64,000 bases of DNA from Candidatus Latescibacterota bacterium (GTDB taxonomy: Bacteria > Latescibacterota > UBA2968): NCBI GenBank assembly GCA_022824945.1, contig JAJDYX010000012.1, positions 1 through 64,000 on the forward strand, given 5' to 3'. Of the stretch, positions 42,948-51,904 are shown in pieces. The stretch's first letter is position 1; each line of letters opens with the position of its first letter. Below the pieces are notes generated by a model. It did not search any database. It was not told where the DNA came from and saw only the letters and a program-made list of their open reading frames with translations. A program made the translations under genes and the position numbers.

Positions 42948-44045
42948 TTATTTCCATTTGAATGGTGAAAATGTGCCGAGCGCGCAGATGATGACAATAT
43001 AGGGAATGATCAGGATTTCGAGAACAGGAAACCACAGGAGCAATTTCGGGCTTTTGAACCGGATGCTGCCCAGGAGCAAAAAAACGGCATCGGCGATTAT
43101 TTTTATTCCCAGGCAAGAGCCGACCACATAAAATAATTCAGCGTCGGTCCAGAACAAAATGGGTAGTGCCGCCAGAATGACATGGAATATATATACCGCA
43201 AGAGCCAGAATCAAGGTGGGAATGCCGTAGTGGATGGTTTTGGATTGGTAGCGTACCTGTCGATTGATGAGGTTGTCGGGATGTGATGCCGAGGGGACGA
43301 ATGCATCGGCGTCTGCGTTGAACCGAATTTTCCACGCGCTTTTTTGTGCGACCTGCCGCATGAGCAATACATCGTCGCCGCCGATGATATGCCCGATGTC
43401 GCTAAAGCCGTTGACCTCATCAAAGGCTTTTCTGCGATAGGCCATGTTGCGCCCCGAACAGGTGAGCGGAAATCCAATGCCCGCGCTGCCCGCTGCGAGC
43501 GTTGAGACTATGAGTGCCTGGAGAGATAGCAGACCCGATAGTGCTTTTTTGTTTTGTAGCAGGGGCGCATGGCCGATGACCATGCCGACTTCGGGCGCAA
43601 AGTGCGCGAGGGTTGAGATTATCCAATTGGGACCGGGCCGACAATCGGCGTCCGTTGTAAAAATAATATCTCCACGCGCGTGTTTGATGCCCTGCCACAG
43701 GGCGTTTTTTTTGGGGCAATCGTAGTCCTGCTGTGTGACAGATACGCGACTCAGGTTGGGTAAACAGCGCGCCCATTTGTCGATTCGAGCAGCGGTATCA
43801 TCGGTGGAGCGGTCATCTACAACGATAATTTCCAGATGGTTGGCAGGGTAGGTCTGTGAGGATAGTGCCCGTAAACACGCATCGATGTTGGTGGCTTCAT
43901 TGCGAGCAGGTACAATAACGGAAACGGATAGATGGCGTCCATTTACTCGCCGCGATCTGCGAAAAAGGCCAAATAAAAAAATGGCGATCAAAATGAAGTA
44001 AACAGCGCAAAGGCTTGTAGCAGAATAGATTACAATATCATTCAT
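42948..44045 (-). CDS. Membrane glycosyltransferase family 2 (paralogue)
   Basis: This 365-residue protein has the same architecture as the gene at 40697: N-terminal helix, GT-A domain (SVSVIVPARNEATNIDACLR, IIVVDDRSTDDTAARI, TTDADCRPGPNW, IGHIIGGDDVLLM, NRQVRYQSKTIHYG) and C-terminal helices. The acceptor motif is altered compared with the paralogue (QVRYQSK for QQRKRWA), so substrates probably differ. It is the first gene of the minus-strand GT2 / radical SAM / GT2 operon. Confidence 0.85.
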   Translation of the reverse strand: MNDIVIYSATSLCAVYFILIAIFLFGLFRRSRRVNGRHLSVSVIVPARNEATNIDACLRALSSQTYPANHLEIIVVDDRSTDDTAARIDKWARCLPNLSRVSVTQQDYDCPKKNALWQGIKHARGDIIFTTDADCRPGPNWIISTLAHFAPEVGMVIGHAPLLQNKKALSGLLSLQALIVSTLAAGSAGIGFPLTCSGRNMAYRRKAFDEVNGFSDIGHIIGGDDVLLMRQVAQKSAWKIRFNADADAFVPSASHPDNLINRQVRYQSKTIHYGIPTLILALAVYIFHVILAALPILFWTDAELFYVVGSCLGIKIIADAVFLLLGSIRFKSPKLLLWFPVLEILIIPYIVIICALGTFSPFKWK

Positions 44046-44335
44046 GAGGCGAGTAGTCAGTAGTCAATGGTCAGTCTGCTCAACCCATCAGTTTCTTGTC
44101 TAAATTATCACTTTTGAAGAGATGTGCAAAGTGCAAACTTCCATTAAAAAAGAAAAGAGTGCAACCCCAATGAGCTATTTTCAGTTAGAAGAAAGGACAC
44201 CATAAGGTCTTTAAGGCTTTATAGCGTCCGGAAGATATAAAATTCGACTTGAATTTCTTTTTAAAAAAAATAATATCTTATAGGTACAGTTTTGCCGATG
44301 TCATTTTTCATACCGCTTGACCGAAGGAGAATGTC
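44046..44335 (+). other. Intergenic region with heptamer repeat
   Basis: Between the divergent GT2 operon and the TlpA-like gene, 44052-44075 carries a 7-bp repeat (AGTAGTC twice, then AATGGTC). Downstream the DNA is AT-rich (a T/A tract near 44255-44275), compatible with promoters. No terminator or RNA structure is convincing. Confidence 0.5.
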
Positions 44336-44908
44336 ATGAAATATCTATCCGTCGGCCTTATGCTGGCGTTTTTTGTCATCGCCTGTGGCAAGGACGAGAA
44401 ACCGATACAGTCATCCGACCTATCTTCTGACGGCCAATTTGCTCCATCCCCCGGTCAGGAAACAACGGCTACATCCATTCCTATTGGCATTCAAGTTGGG
44501 CAAAGAGCGCCGGACTTCGCCCTTGAAACTATCACTGGTGAGCCTTTCAAACTTTCTGAACAACGCGGCAAACCCGTGTTTCTCAACTTTTGGGCAACAT
44601 GGTGTGGGCCTTGTCGTGTCGAAATGCCCGACATGGAAAAGCTGCAACAGGCTATGGGTGATCGTATCCTGATCGTTGGTATTGATATTAGAGAATCGCT
44701 TTCCACTGTGCAGAATTTTCTCCGAGATCGCGGATTCTCCTGGACATTTGTTCTCGATTCAAACGGAGCTGTTGCCAGGGAATACGAGGTTGCGGCCATT
44801 CCCACCTCTATTTTTATTGATGCCAAAGGTGTGATTGTCCGAAAGTTCCGCGGTACACGAAGCTATGCGACTTTCCTGGAAGCTGCACAACAGGCAATTG
44901 ACAATTGA
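44336..44908 (+). CDS. TlpA/ResA-like thioredoxin lipoprotein
   Basis: This 190-residue protein has a short signal peptide with lipobox FVIAC (Cys17), then a low-complexity linker. The redoxin domain shows GQRAPDFALETITGEPFKLS, NFWATWCGPCRVEMPDM (active-site Cys90 and Cys93), the cis-proline region AIPTSIFIDAKG and a C-terminal helix. TlpA/ResA proteins reduce apocytochromes or metal-site thiols outside the membrane. AAGGAG eight bases upstream. Fully intact. Confidence 0.9.
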   Translation: MKYLSVGLMLAFFVIACGKDEKPIQSSDLSSDGQFAPSPGQETTATSIPIGIQVGQRAPDFALETITGEPFKLSEQRGKPVFLNFWATWCGPCRVEMPDMEKLQQAMGDRILIVGIDIRESLSTVQNFLRDRGFSWTFVLDSNGAVAREYEVAAIPTSIFIDAKGVIVRKFRGTRSYATFLEAAQQAIDN

Positions 44909-44961
44909 GCGGTGTTATTGAAGGCGCGCACGAGGTTTGATTTTTATTTAGCAAAGTCGCC

Positions 44962-45429
44962 TTAATACTCAATGCGATCCACCTTTTCCTGCCATTCCCT
45001 GAATACTACTAATGCCTGATCGCGCAACAATCGCTGGGAGGGGATTTGGCGCTCGGCCCTCGGCAGTTGCAATTCCTGGTAAAAGAATTGGTCGTCGAAG
45101 CCGATATTCCTGGCGTCTTCAGCAGTATTGGCGAAATAAATTTTCTCGATCCTGGCCCAGTAGATAGCGGCGAGACACATGGGGCAGGGTTCGCAACTGG
45201 TGTAGATTTCGCATCCCACGAGGTGGAAGGTGTTGAGCTTGAATGTTGCCTTTCTGATGGCCATGATCTCCGCATGGGCTGTGGGATCTTTGCTGGAGAG
45301 CACCTCATTATACCCCTCCGAAATAATTCTTCCGTCCTTGACGATGATCGCACCGAATGGGCCGCCTTCTCCCGCCCTCATATGAATCTGCGAGAGCTCT
45401 ATGGCTCTGCCCATGAATTTCTGCTGCAT
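44962..45429 (-). CDS. Cytidine/deoxycytidylate-type nucleoside deaminase (guanine-deaminase-like)
   Basis: This 155-residue zinc deaminase has the ligands in TAHAEIMAI (His52, catalytic Glu54) and CEPCPMCLAAIYWARI (Cys82, Cys85). The tail DDQFFYQELQLP resembles the bacterial guanine deaminase GuaD / adenosine deaminase group, rather than tRNA-specific TadA with its RNA-contacting C-terminus. AAGGAG seven bases upstream. Confidence 0.88.
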   Translation of the reverse strand: MQQKFMGRAIELSQIHMRAGEGGPFGAIIVKDGRIISEGYNEVLSSKDPTAHAEIMAIRKATFKLNTFHLVGCEIYTSCEPCPMCLAAIYWARIEKIYFANTAEDARNIGFDDQFFYQELQLPRAERQIPSQRLLRDQALVVFREWQEKVDRIEY

Positions 45430-45493
45430 CCCAATATCTCCTTTTCTCTTGATATTTTGTTAAACTAAAAGACAAAATATAGTCTAAAAAATG

Positions 45494-45534
45494 AAAAAGC
45501 GGCACTGAGAATTTTTTCAGTGTCGTCTTTTTTT
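45494..45534 (+). terminator. Terminator-like hairpin upstream of the deaminase
   Basis: GCGGCACTGA (45499-45508) pairs with TCAGTGTCGT (45517-45526) with two G-U pairs and is followed by seven Ts; an A run lies on the other side. No plus-strand gene ends immediately upstream, so it may end read-through from the TlpA gene or an unseen transcript. Confidence 0.6.
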
Positions 45535-45598
45535 AATTGAACGGATTAAAAATAACCAATGGAATGAGATATTCCCACACCTCATTGACACAAATCGG

Positions 45599-45626
45599 TT
45601 GACAGGTGTTTTCAGGCGGGTATAAT
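45599..45626 (+). promoter_or_regulatory. Near-consensus sigma-70 promoter
   Basis: TTGACA (45599-45604) and TATAAT (45621-45626), both perfect, are separated by 16 bp. It faces the DNA methyltransferase start at 45772 with a leader of about 140 nt. A second TTGACA at 45585 has no partner. Confidence 0.9.
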
Positions 45627-45771
45627 AGAGTTGAATTCAGGCGAACAGGTGTGTATAGATGCGATATGTGTTTTCAATGGCGAAATGAATCCGTACTCAG
45701 TATCTGATTACGTTGGAGAAAATTCATCAGATGATTGACATAACTGATTGCACTGGAATGGGTTGAAAAGA

Positions 45772-47247
45772 ATGTCTGTAAACAATTCACACAGTGTTGA
45801 GATCGGGCAGATTTTTACTCCGATTAAGTGGGCAGAATGGCTTATTGAGCGATGGGGTATTTTCGATGCGTGGATTGAAGGGGCTTCTATTTGTGACCCG
45901 ACTGCGGGACAGGGCGCTTTCGCACTCGCACTATTCCGTCTCGCCAGATCGAGAGGTATTCGGATTGCGCCGGAACTTCTATCCCGGCTGACTTTGATCG
46001 AGGTCCGCGCATCACATCTTCAGGCATTTCAACGTAAAGCACGTCAGAAATTTGAGATTGATTTCCCCCCGTCTCAGCTTCTCGCTTTAGATGTGATTAC
46101 AAATCCTCCGAATACCAATCACGACATCCTGTTTGGCAACCCGCCGTGGGCAAATTTTACGGATTTGTCCGATTCATATAAGGAGATACTCAAGCTCCAT
46201 TTTGTATCAGAAGGGCTGGTGCCCGATAAAAAACAGGTCTTACTCGGTTCCTCGCGTACCGATATAGCGGCTCTGGTATTGAAAGTCGTTCTGGGTAAAT
46301 TATTGCACGAGAATGGGATAGGGTGTTTCTTTGTGCCACTTTCTCTCTTCTCAGGTGACGCTCACAGGGGATTCCGTGACTATATTGCCAGTGGTCGAAG
46401 ATTTGCGGTGGATGAGGTACTTGAATTTACCGCGACAAAGGTGTTTGAGAGTATTGGCACATCTTACTGCTGCGCCAGGTTTCGCATGGATGTGCCTCAT
46501 AAATTTCCCGTCAAGTATTTCAGAGAGCGCAGTGGGAACTGGATTGAACACCGGGCGGTTCCTCTCAAGGCATCTGACGATCAATGGCGCGTTCTTCAAC
46601 GCGGGGATACTGCGGATCTCGATAGCTCCATCAAAGTTGAACTGTCGCCTGACCAGAAACCGCGCCAGGGCGTGAATACTTGCGGCGCGAATGCGATTTT
46701 CATGTTCGAGGATAAGCCAAAGTATTTGCCCGGAGAATTTCTCTTTCCGCTTGCAACAAAGGAGATATGGAAAAATGGGGATATGGTCCCGCATAAATGG
46801 ATTCTGCTTCCATACAATAGAAATACAGGACGACCGCTTTCATGGGACTGTATTGAGCAATATGCCGATCTCAAACAATATCTCACTGAGGGCAGAGGTA
46901 AACTCGCTGGTCGGAGAGGTACCTTGATCCAGTCTGCTATTGCCAAAGGCGTCTGGTGGTCGCTGCTCGGCGTTGGTCCGTATTCTTTTGCGCCCTACAA
47001 GGTTATCTGGGAGGCTTATGGTAAGCGTGACTTCCATCCCTTCATATTAAGCAGTGAGAAGGGGCAAGTGTGGCAAGCAAACCAGGCCATGCAGGCGTTT
47101 ATCCCTTGTTGGAACGAGGCCGATGCAGAGCGGATTTGCTCTGCGCTTCAACATCCTGGTATTCCCGCTTTATTGAGACAACTCAACGGTGAAGGGAAAT
47201 GCAACTGGGCACAGCCGGGGAAGATCAGAAAGATTCTTTCATTGTGA
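45772..47247 (+). CDS. N6-adenine-type DNA methyltransferase, orphan
   Basis: This 491-residue protein has SAM motif I DPTAGQGAF (42-50), the acidic LIEVRASHL and catalytic motif IV LFGNPPWANF (NPPW, 123-126), as in gamma-type adenine methyltransferases of the Eco57I/PglX kind. A target-recognition-like region follows motif VIII (about 200-460). The start is ATG 45772; a TTG eight codons earlier lacks support. No restriction gene lies nearby. It could be an orphan epigenetic methylase or a defence-system remnant. Driven by an unusually strong promoter. Confidence 0.8.
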   Translation: MSVNNSHSVEIGQIFTPIKWAEWLIERWGIFDAWIEGASICDPTAGQGAFALALFRLARSRGIRIAPELLSRLTLIEVRASHLQAFQRKARQKFEIDFPPSQLLALDVITNPPNTNHDILFGNPPWANFTDLSDSYKEILKLHFVSEGLVPDKKQVLLGSSRTDIAALVLKVVLGKLLHENGIGCFFVPLSLFSGDAHRGFRDYIASGRRFAVDEVLEFTATKVFESIGTSYCCARFRMDVPHKFPVKYFRERSGNWIEHRAVPLKASDDQWRVLQRGDTADLDSSIKVELSPDQKPRQGVNTCGANAIFMFEDKPKYLPGEFLFPLATKEIWKNGDMVPHKWILLPYNRNTGRPLSWDCIEQYADLKQYLTEGRGKLAGRRGTLIQSAIAKGVWWSLLGVGPYSFAPYKVIWEAYGKRDFHPFILSSEKGQVWQANQAMQAFIPCWNEADAERICSALQHPGIPALLRQLNGEGKCNWAQPGKIRKILSL

Positions 47248-47277
47248 TGTTCGTTATGTAATATAGAGGAGAGTTTT

Positions 47278-47850
47278 ATGAAGAAAATAATCTGGATCGC
47301 GTTGCTGGTGGTATTTGGTACTTTTGGATGGGGACACGCGCAATTGCCCGATGCGCCGAATAAGGTGCATCCCCTGATGGTTGGCGATGAAGTCCCCGCG
47401 CTGACGCTCGCTGATGCGAATGGACGGGAGTTTGATCTGGGCGCGCACAAAAAACCGACAATTTTGATTTTTTATCGCGGATACTGGTGACCGCATTGCC
47501 GACGGCAGTTGGGACAACTGCAGGAACTGAAGTCACAGTTGGATGGTTTGGGGTTTGAAATTATTGCTATTGCGCCCGATCCGCCTGAAAAATTGGCTGA
47601 GGTGCGCGATCGCGTGGGGCTCGAGTTTTCACTGTTATCGGATGTAGAATTTGAGGCAGCAAAGGCTTATGGCGTTGCGTTTACGAATAATAGAAACCGC
47701 TCTTTGCCCGTGCCGTCGGTCTTTGTGATTGCGCCCAATCGCAAGATCCAATTTCAATATATTAATCCCAATTATCGCGAGCGCATCGACAACGATGTGC
47801 TCGTGGCGATGGTAAAGGCTGTGGTGCGCGATTTTGAAATTGGGCGGTAG
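47278..47850 (+). CDS. Peroxiredoxin-like selenoprotein (UGA as selenocysteine at codon 71)
   Basis: A single reading frame of 190 residues carries one in-frame TGA (47488-47490). Before it: a signal peptide (to HAQ), then EVPALTLADANGREFDLGAH and the redoxin motif LIFYRGYW. After it, without a frame change: PHCRRQLGQLQELKSQLDGL, DPPEKLAEVRDRVGLEFSLL and VPSVFVIAPNRKIQFQYINP. The family motif is YRGxWCPxC, so the TGA stands exactly at the peroxidatic cysteine, giving W-Sec-P-H-C. A hairpin follows at 47505-47521. Known selenoproteins of this family show the same replacement. A chance nonsense mutation is the alternative but would not explain the position and hairpin. Confidence 0.82.
47488..47521 (+). 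promoter_or_regulatory. Candidate bacterial SECIS element
   Basis: The TGA is followed 14 bases later by a stem GCAGTTG (47505-47511) / CAACTGC (47515-47521) with loop GGA, placing the loop 22-24 bases after the UGA. This is within the spacing usual for bacterial SECIS hairpins. The loop is small, so a search with a covariance model is advisable before accepting it. Confidence 0.6.
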
Positions 47851-47905
47851 CCATCGCGACAGGTTATATCATTTGAGCTCTGAAGATTGGATTTGAAACT
47901 CGGCC

Positions 47906-49195
47906 ATGCGCATCAGAAGAATGGGAAAATTTGCCATTTCCTTTCGCGGGTCCCTTACACCCTTAGGCAACCCCGGCTTTCGCTACCTGATCCTGAGCAA
48001 TATGCTCTGGTGGCAGGCCATGTGGATGGAAATGATTGTCGCGGGATGGCTTGTGTTTGAGATTACCCATTCCGCGTTTGCCGTTGCACTGATTGGCTTT
48101 TACCGATCTATTCCCCTGTTGCTCATCGGTTTTATCGCCGGGCCATTGATCAATAGCGTTGGGCGCGTTCGCATCGTGATTCTCTCGCAGTGGCTCAGCG
48201 TACTGGTCCTCGCAACGATTGGCATGCTGATCTGGGCCAATCGACTGGCGTTCTGGCATCTTGCGGTTGCCGCAGTGCTATTTGGCCTCTCGTGGTCTCT
48301 CAACTGGACTGCTCGCCGCGCTCTGGTGCCCGATTTGGTAGGCAAGCAGCGCACGGTTGAAGCGATGATGCTCGAAAGCTTTACCCAGAATATCGCTCGC
48401 GTGATCGGCCCTTTTTTGAGCGGATATATTTACGCTCTATTTGGCGTACAGGACTGTTATATCGCTATTTTTTTTATTTCTCTTATCTCATTCCTGATCA
48501 TGCTGCGCGTCAAAGTGCCGCGTCACCCCGCGATTCTCAAGACTTCTCCGTGGACACTGATGCGCGAGGGCTTGCAATACATACGCACGAGTCAGCCGAT
48601 TATGGGTACGCTGCTCATTACTGTGATCATGAATTTTCTGGCGTTTCCCTACCAGACCATACTGCCCATTTTTACACACGATATTCTCCACAAAGGCCCG
48701 CTCGAATTCGGCATATTGGGCGCATGCAATGGCATTGGTGCGCTTTTTGGCCTCTACGCGGTCAGTGTGTTGCGCTCTCGCCTCAGCCGTGGCTGGATAT
48801 TTTCCATTGGATCGATTTTTCAGGCCTTCGCGCTGTTTGTTTTTGCCTTTGGCACGTCCTGGGTGGGTGCGTTCACTCTGTTCGGCACGTCGGTTGCCTT
48901 TCCACTGGCCATCTTTCTCCTCATACTTGCTGGCCTGGGACATGCATTTTTTACTGTGATGCAAAGCTCTATTATGCTTATCGCTGCTCGCGATGATATG
49001 AGAGATCGCGCAATGGGTACACTCGTCCTCGCCATTGGCGCAGGACCGCTTGGTAGTCTGCAAATTGGCAAACTCACCGAAGTCTATGGCGCGCCTTTCG
49101 CCCTCGGTTTACACACCAGTGTCGCCATGGTTGCAACGGCTCTGGTCACTGCTCTTCTGCCCGGGTTCCGAGCGCGTTTGGATGAGATAAAATAA
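47906..49195 (+). CDS. MFS transporter (EntS-like group)
   Basis: This 429-residue protein has 11-12 hydrophobic helices. Landmarks are NPGFRYLILSNMLWWQAMWM, WLVFEITHSAFAVALIGFYR, GRVRIVILSQ (loop between helices 2 and 3) and RALVPDLVGKQRTVEAMMLE. These match the MFS_3/EntS-like exporters of small molecules. No obvious ribosome site precedes ATG 47906. It is followed by a heparinase-like gene after one base, perhaps co-transcribed. Confidence 0.85.
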   Translation: MRIRRMGKFAISFRGSLTPLGNPGFRYLILSNMLWWQAMWMEMIVAGWLVFEITHSAFAVALIGFYRSIPLLLIGFIAGPLINSVGRVRIVILSQWLSVLVLATIGMLIWANRLAFWHLAVAAVLFGLSWSLNWTARRALVPDLVGKQRTVEAMMLESFTQNIARVIGPFLSGYIYALFGVQDCYIAIFFISLISFLIMLRVKVPRHPAILKTSPWTLMREGLQYIRTSQPIMGTLLITVIMNFLAFPYQTILPIFTHDILHKGPLEFGILGACNGIGALFGLYAVSVLRSRLSRGWIFSIGSIFQAFALFVFAFGTSWVGAFTLFGTSVAFPLAIFLLILAGLGHAFFTVMQSSIMLIAARDDMRDRAMGTLVLAIGAGPLGSLQIGKLTEVYGAPFALGLHTSVAMVATALVTALLPGFRARLDEIK

Positions 49196-49196
49196 A

Positions 49197-51890
49197 ATGT
49201 CAATACGCATTCTTTTTATCACAATACAAATTCTTACAGGAGTATTGGCTATGCAAGCCAGTGAACGCCCGGTTTATCAGGTAAATTTAACTGAAAAGGA
49301 AATCGCGCGTCTGAAACGGCGCGTGCGGCCAGTGATGGCTTTTTCCGAAGCGGAGATGGTGGCGTTGATCCCCGATAAGACGGGGTTTCGGTTTGTGGGG
49401 TGCCCCGATTGCGATGCAGGTGCTCAGGAAGGGCAGTTGCGGTGGTCCATTAAAGATCCGCATCGCGTGCAGTGCCGCTATTGTGAGATGGTGTTTCCCA
49501 ATGAGGCGTATCCCGATGATCAGGTGCTGACGGTCGTCAACCCGGTGGGGGAGACGGTGACATATCCGTTTTGGGAAGATGAGACGGGTTATCGGTATCA
49601 TTTCCGGGCAAAGGCGTGGCGGGAAGCGCGTGTGTATTTTGCGGCGATTGCAGAAGATTTGGGGCAGTTGTACCAGGCAACAGGAGATGCGACGTATGCG
49701 CGACGCGCGGCGCTGATTCTGGACGCATTCGCGCGGTATTATCCAGGTTTTCTGGTGAGTTATGATCGGCCACATGAACAAAAGGGTTTTGTGTTTGAAC
49801 CACCCTATCCAAATAATGGGGGAAAGTGGGGGCGGTGGCGACACGATGAAATGCCGACCAATCTGGTTATGGCCTATGATGCGATTTATACGAGTGGTGA
49901 GTTGGAGCGATTGTCCGATGCGATTGGGGTTGATGTCAAGCAGCGAATTGAGGACGATTTCTTTCGCGGGGCCATTCAACAGGATAGATATCATGGGATT
50001 CTCTATACCAATGCGAGCCCCCATATCTATCGCGGGTATGCGGTGATGGGACGCGTTTTGGGTGATCCCGAATTGGTGCATGAAGCGGTTCGACGCAGTA
50101 TCGGACTGTTTGAGAGTCAATTTTATGCGGATGGGTTTTGGCATGAAGGCAGTTTGGGGTACCACCGAATGACAATGGCGGGTATGCAAGTGGTATTTGA
50201 TGCGCTGAAAGGGCATTCCGATCCATTGGGTTATGTATCGGATGATGGCGTGCGGTACGACAATCTCGATTTGGAACGAGATATTGGTATTGTAAAAAAG
50301 GCAAGCCAGCATCTGGATATTTGCAGATATCCAGATGGACGATGGATTCCCATGCACGATGCATGGGCATATCGAGATAGTCGGCGGGTTGATCCCAATG
50401 TCAAGCCGCTTGAACAGTCGCATTCAACACTATTGCCAGGGGTGGGGCATGCGTGGTTGGGAAGGGGCAAGGGCGAACATCAAGTGCAGGTGCATCTGCA
50501 TTTTTCGGGAGCTTATGGGCATGCCCATGCGGATAATTTGAATCTGATGCTTTTTGCAAAGGGGCAAGAATTGCTCTCCGATGTGGGTTATACCCACACC
50601 CAATACCGAAGCTGGACGGTCAGTACCTTATGCCACAATACTGTGTTGATCGATGAAGAAGAACAGGAACGCTCCAACCGCAAAGGTATTATAGATGGCT
50701 CCCTGCTGGCGTTTGAATCCGCTTATGATCCGGTGCAATGGGTGGAAGCGAGTGGGGAGGGTGTGTATCCCGGACTTGCCGAAGAATATCGGCGATTGGT
50801 CATGCTCGTAAATGTGGGAGGAGATGATCACTATGTGGTTGACGTATTTCGCGTTCGAGGCGGCGATCAGCGCGATTGGGTTATGCACGGAAGCGCAGAT
50901 GGCGATATGCAGACAGAGGTCAATGTGCCGTTGCAGCACTATGGTGAAAATTTGCTACCGGGTGTGAAGGTGCGATTTCCAGAACACGAACGCGATCAGG
51001 GGGATGCAGAGGGGCGAAATGTCGCGCTTGCATTTTTTCAAAATGTACTGCATAGCGAGCGTGTACAGGATGCGCGTGTCACTTTTCAAGGAGATGATGC
51101 TGTTGCCGTGCGTATTCATCTTATGGGGTTGAAGGATAGCGAACTTTTTGTGGGTGATGCGCCTTCTGTGCGGCGCGCAGATGAAGATGAAACACTGATT
51201 GATCGCTTTCGGATGCCCATGTTGATGGTTCGGCAAAAAGGTAGAGCGCCGAGTCGGTTCCTCGCTATTCACGAACCGTTTCAAGGCCAGGCATTTGTCG
51301 ATTCTGTTGAGGTAGAGGATATTGGCGGGCACGGCGTGTACCTGAAAGTGCGCCACCGAGGGGTTACAGATCATATTGTTCTGCAACCCGGGACAGAAGT
51401 CTTTCACAGGGGCGATCTTATATTTCAAGGCGAAGTTGGTTTTGTGCGCGAACAGGATGGTGAAGCGCGAGTTCTGGGTTTATGGGGTGGGGAGAAGATA
51501 CAATGGCAGACAGCGCAATTAACGGGTGAAGGTATCTATACGGAGCAGGTTACAGATGTATTGCGAATACAGGATGGTGCGCCGTATCATGCATTGGTCG
51601 TGAATGGTACGCCTGAAATGGGTGACATAGATGGTGCTGTTGCCGTGGTGACATTTGGCGATGGTACAACGCGCGGGTTGCACGTTCAACGCATGGAGGG
51701 TGAGCATGTTATTCTCGAAGACGATCCCGGTTTTCGCATTACAAATACGGGGGCGGCGCATTGCTTTTTTCCGCTTCGGGAGATTGAGGGCACAGTGCAG
51801 TTGCAGATTCGGACATCGGCGTTTGTGACCATTCGAGAGGGGAGTGTAGAACGACACGCGGTTGGTTCGGGGGATTTTGAGATGAGATAA
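49197..51890 (+). CDS. Heparinase II/III-like polysaccharide lyase
   Basis: This is an 897-residue protein. ATG 49197 gives a hydrophobic N-terminus like a signal peptide (to AMQA). ATG 49251 with AGGAG is the alternative and would make it cytosolic. A cysteine-pair segment (CPDC, CRYC, residues about 64-100) precedes an alpha/alpha toroid (about 130-420) and the lyase beta domain with HLHFSGAYGHAHADNLNLML and SDVGYTHTQYRSWTVSTLCHNTVLID. The conserved histidines of heparinase II/III are present. It probably breaks uronic-acid polysaccharides by beta-elimination; the substrate is unknown. Confidence 0.82.
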   Translation: MSIRILFITIQILTGVLAMQASERPVYQVNLTEKEIARLKRRVRPVMAFSEAEMVALIPDKTGFRFVGCPDCDAGAQEGQLRWSIKDPHRVQCRYCEMVFPNEAYPDDQVLTVVNPVGETVTYPFWEDETGYRYHFRAKAWREARVYFAAIAEDLGQLYQATGDATYARRAALILDAFARYYPGFLVSYDRPHEQKGFVFEPPYPNNGGKWGRWRHDEMPTNLVMAYDAIYTSGELERLSDAIGVDVKQRIEDDFFRGAIQQDRYHGILYTNASPHIYRGYAVMGRVLGDPELVHEAVRRSIGLFESQFYADGFWHEGSLGYHRMTMAGMQVVFDALKGHSDPLGYVSDDGVRYDNLDLERDIGIVKKASQHLDICRYPDGRWIPMHDAWAYRDSRRVDPNVKPLEQSHSTLLPGVGHAWLGRGKGEHQVQVHLHFSGAYGHAHADNLNLMLFAKGQELLSDVGYTHTQYRSWTVSTLCHNTVLIDEEEQERSNRKGIIDGSLLAFESAYDPVQWVEASGEGVYPGLAEEYRRLVMLVNVGGDDHYVVDVFRVRGGDQRDWVMHGSADGDMQTEVNVPLQHYGENLLPGVKVRFPEHERDQGDAEGRNVALAFFQNVLHSERVQDARVTFQGDDAVAVRIHLMGLKDSELFVGDAPSVRRADEDETLIDRFRMPMLMVRQKGRAPSRFLAIHEPFQGQAFVDSVEVEDIGGHGVYLKVRHRGVTDHIVLQPGTEVFHRGDLIFQGEVGFVREQDGEARVLGLWGGEKIQWQTAQLTGEGIYTEQVTDVLRIQDGAPYHALVVNGTPEMGDIDGAVAVVTFGDGTTRGLHVQRMEGEHVILEDDPGFRITNTGAAHCFFPLREIEGTVQLQIRTSAFVTIREGSVERHAVGSGDFEMR

Positions 51891-51904
51891 TAAAGGAGTT
51901 TTCA

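Noticed and set aside
45585-45590. Second TTGACA upstream of the methyltransferase promoter
   Set aside because: No -10 at a usable distance; the TTGACA at 45599 fits far better.
47278-47490. Two separate genes or a pseudogene at the TGA
   Set aside because: The frame is kept, the TGA falls exactly on a catalytic cysteine position and no other damage is seen, so selenocysteine is the better explanation.
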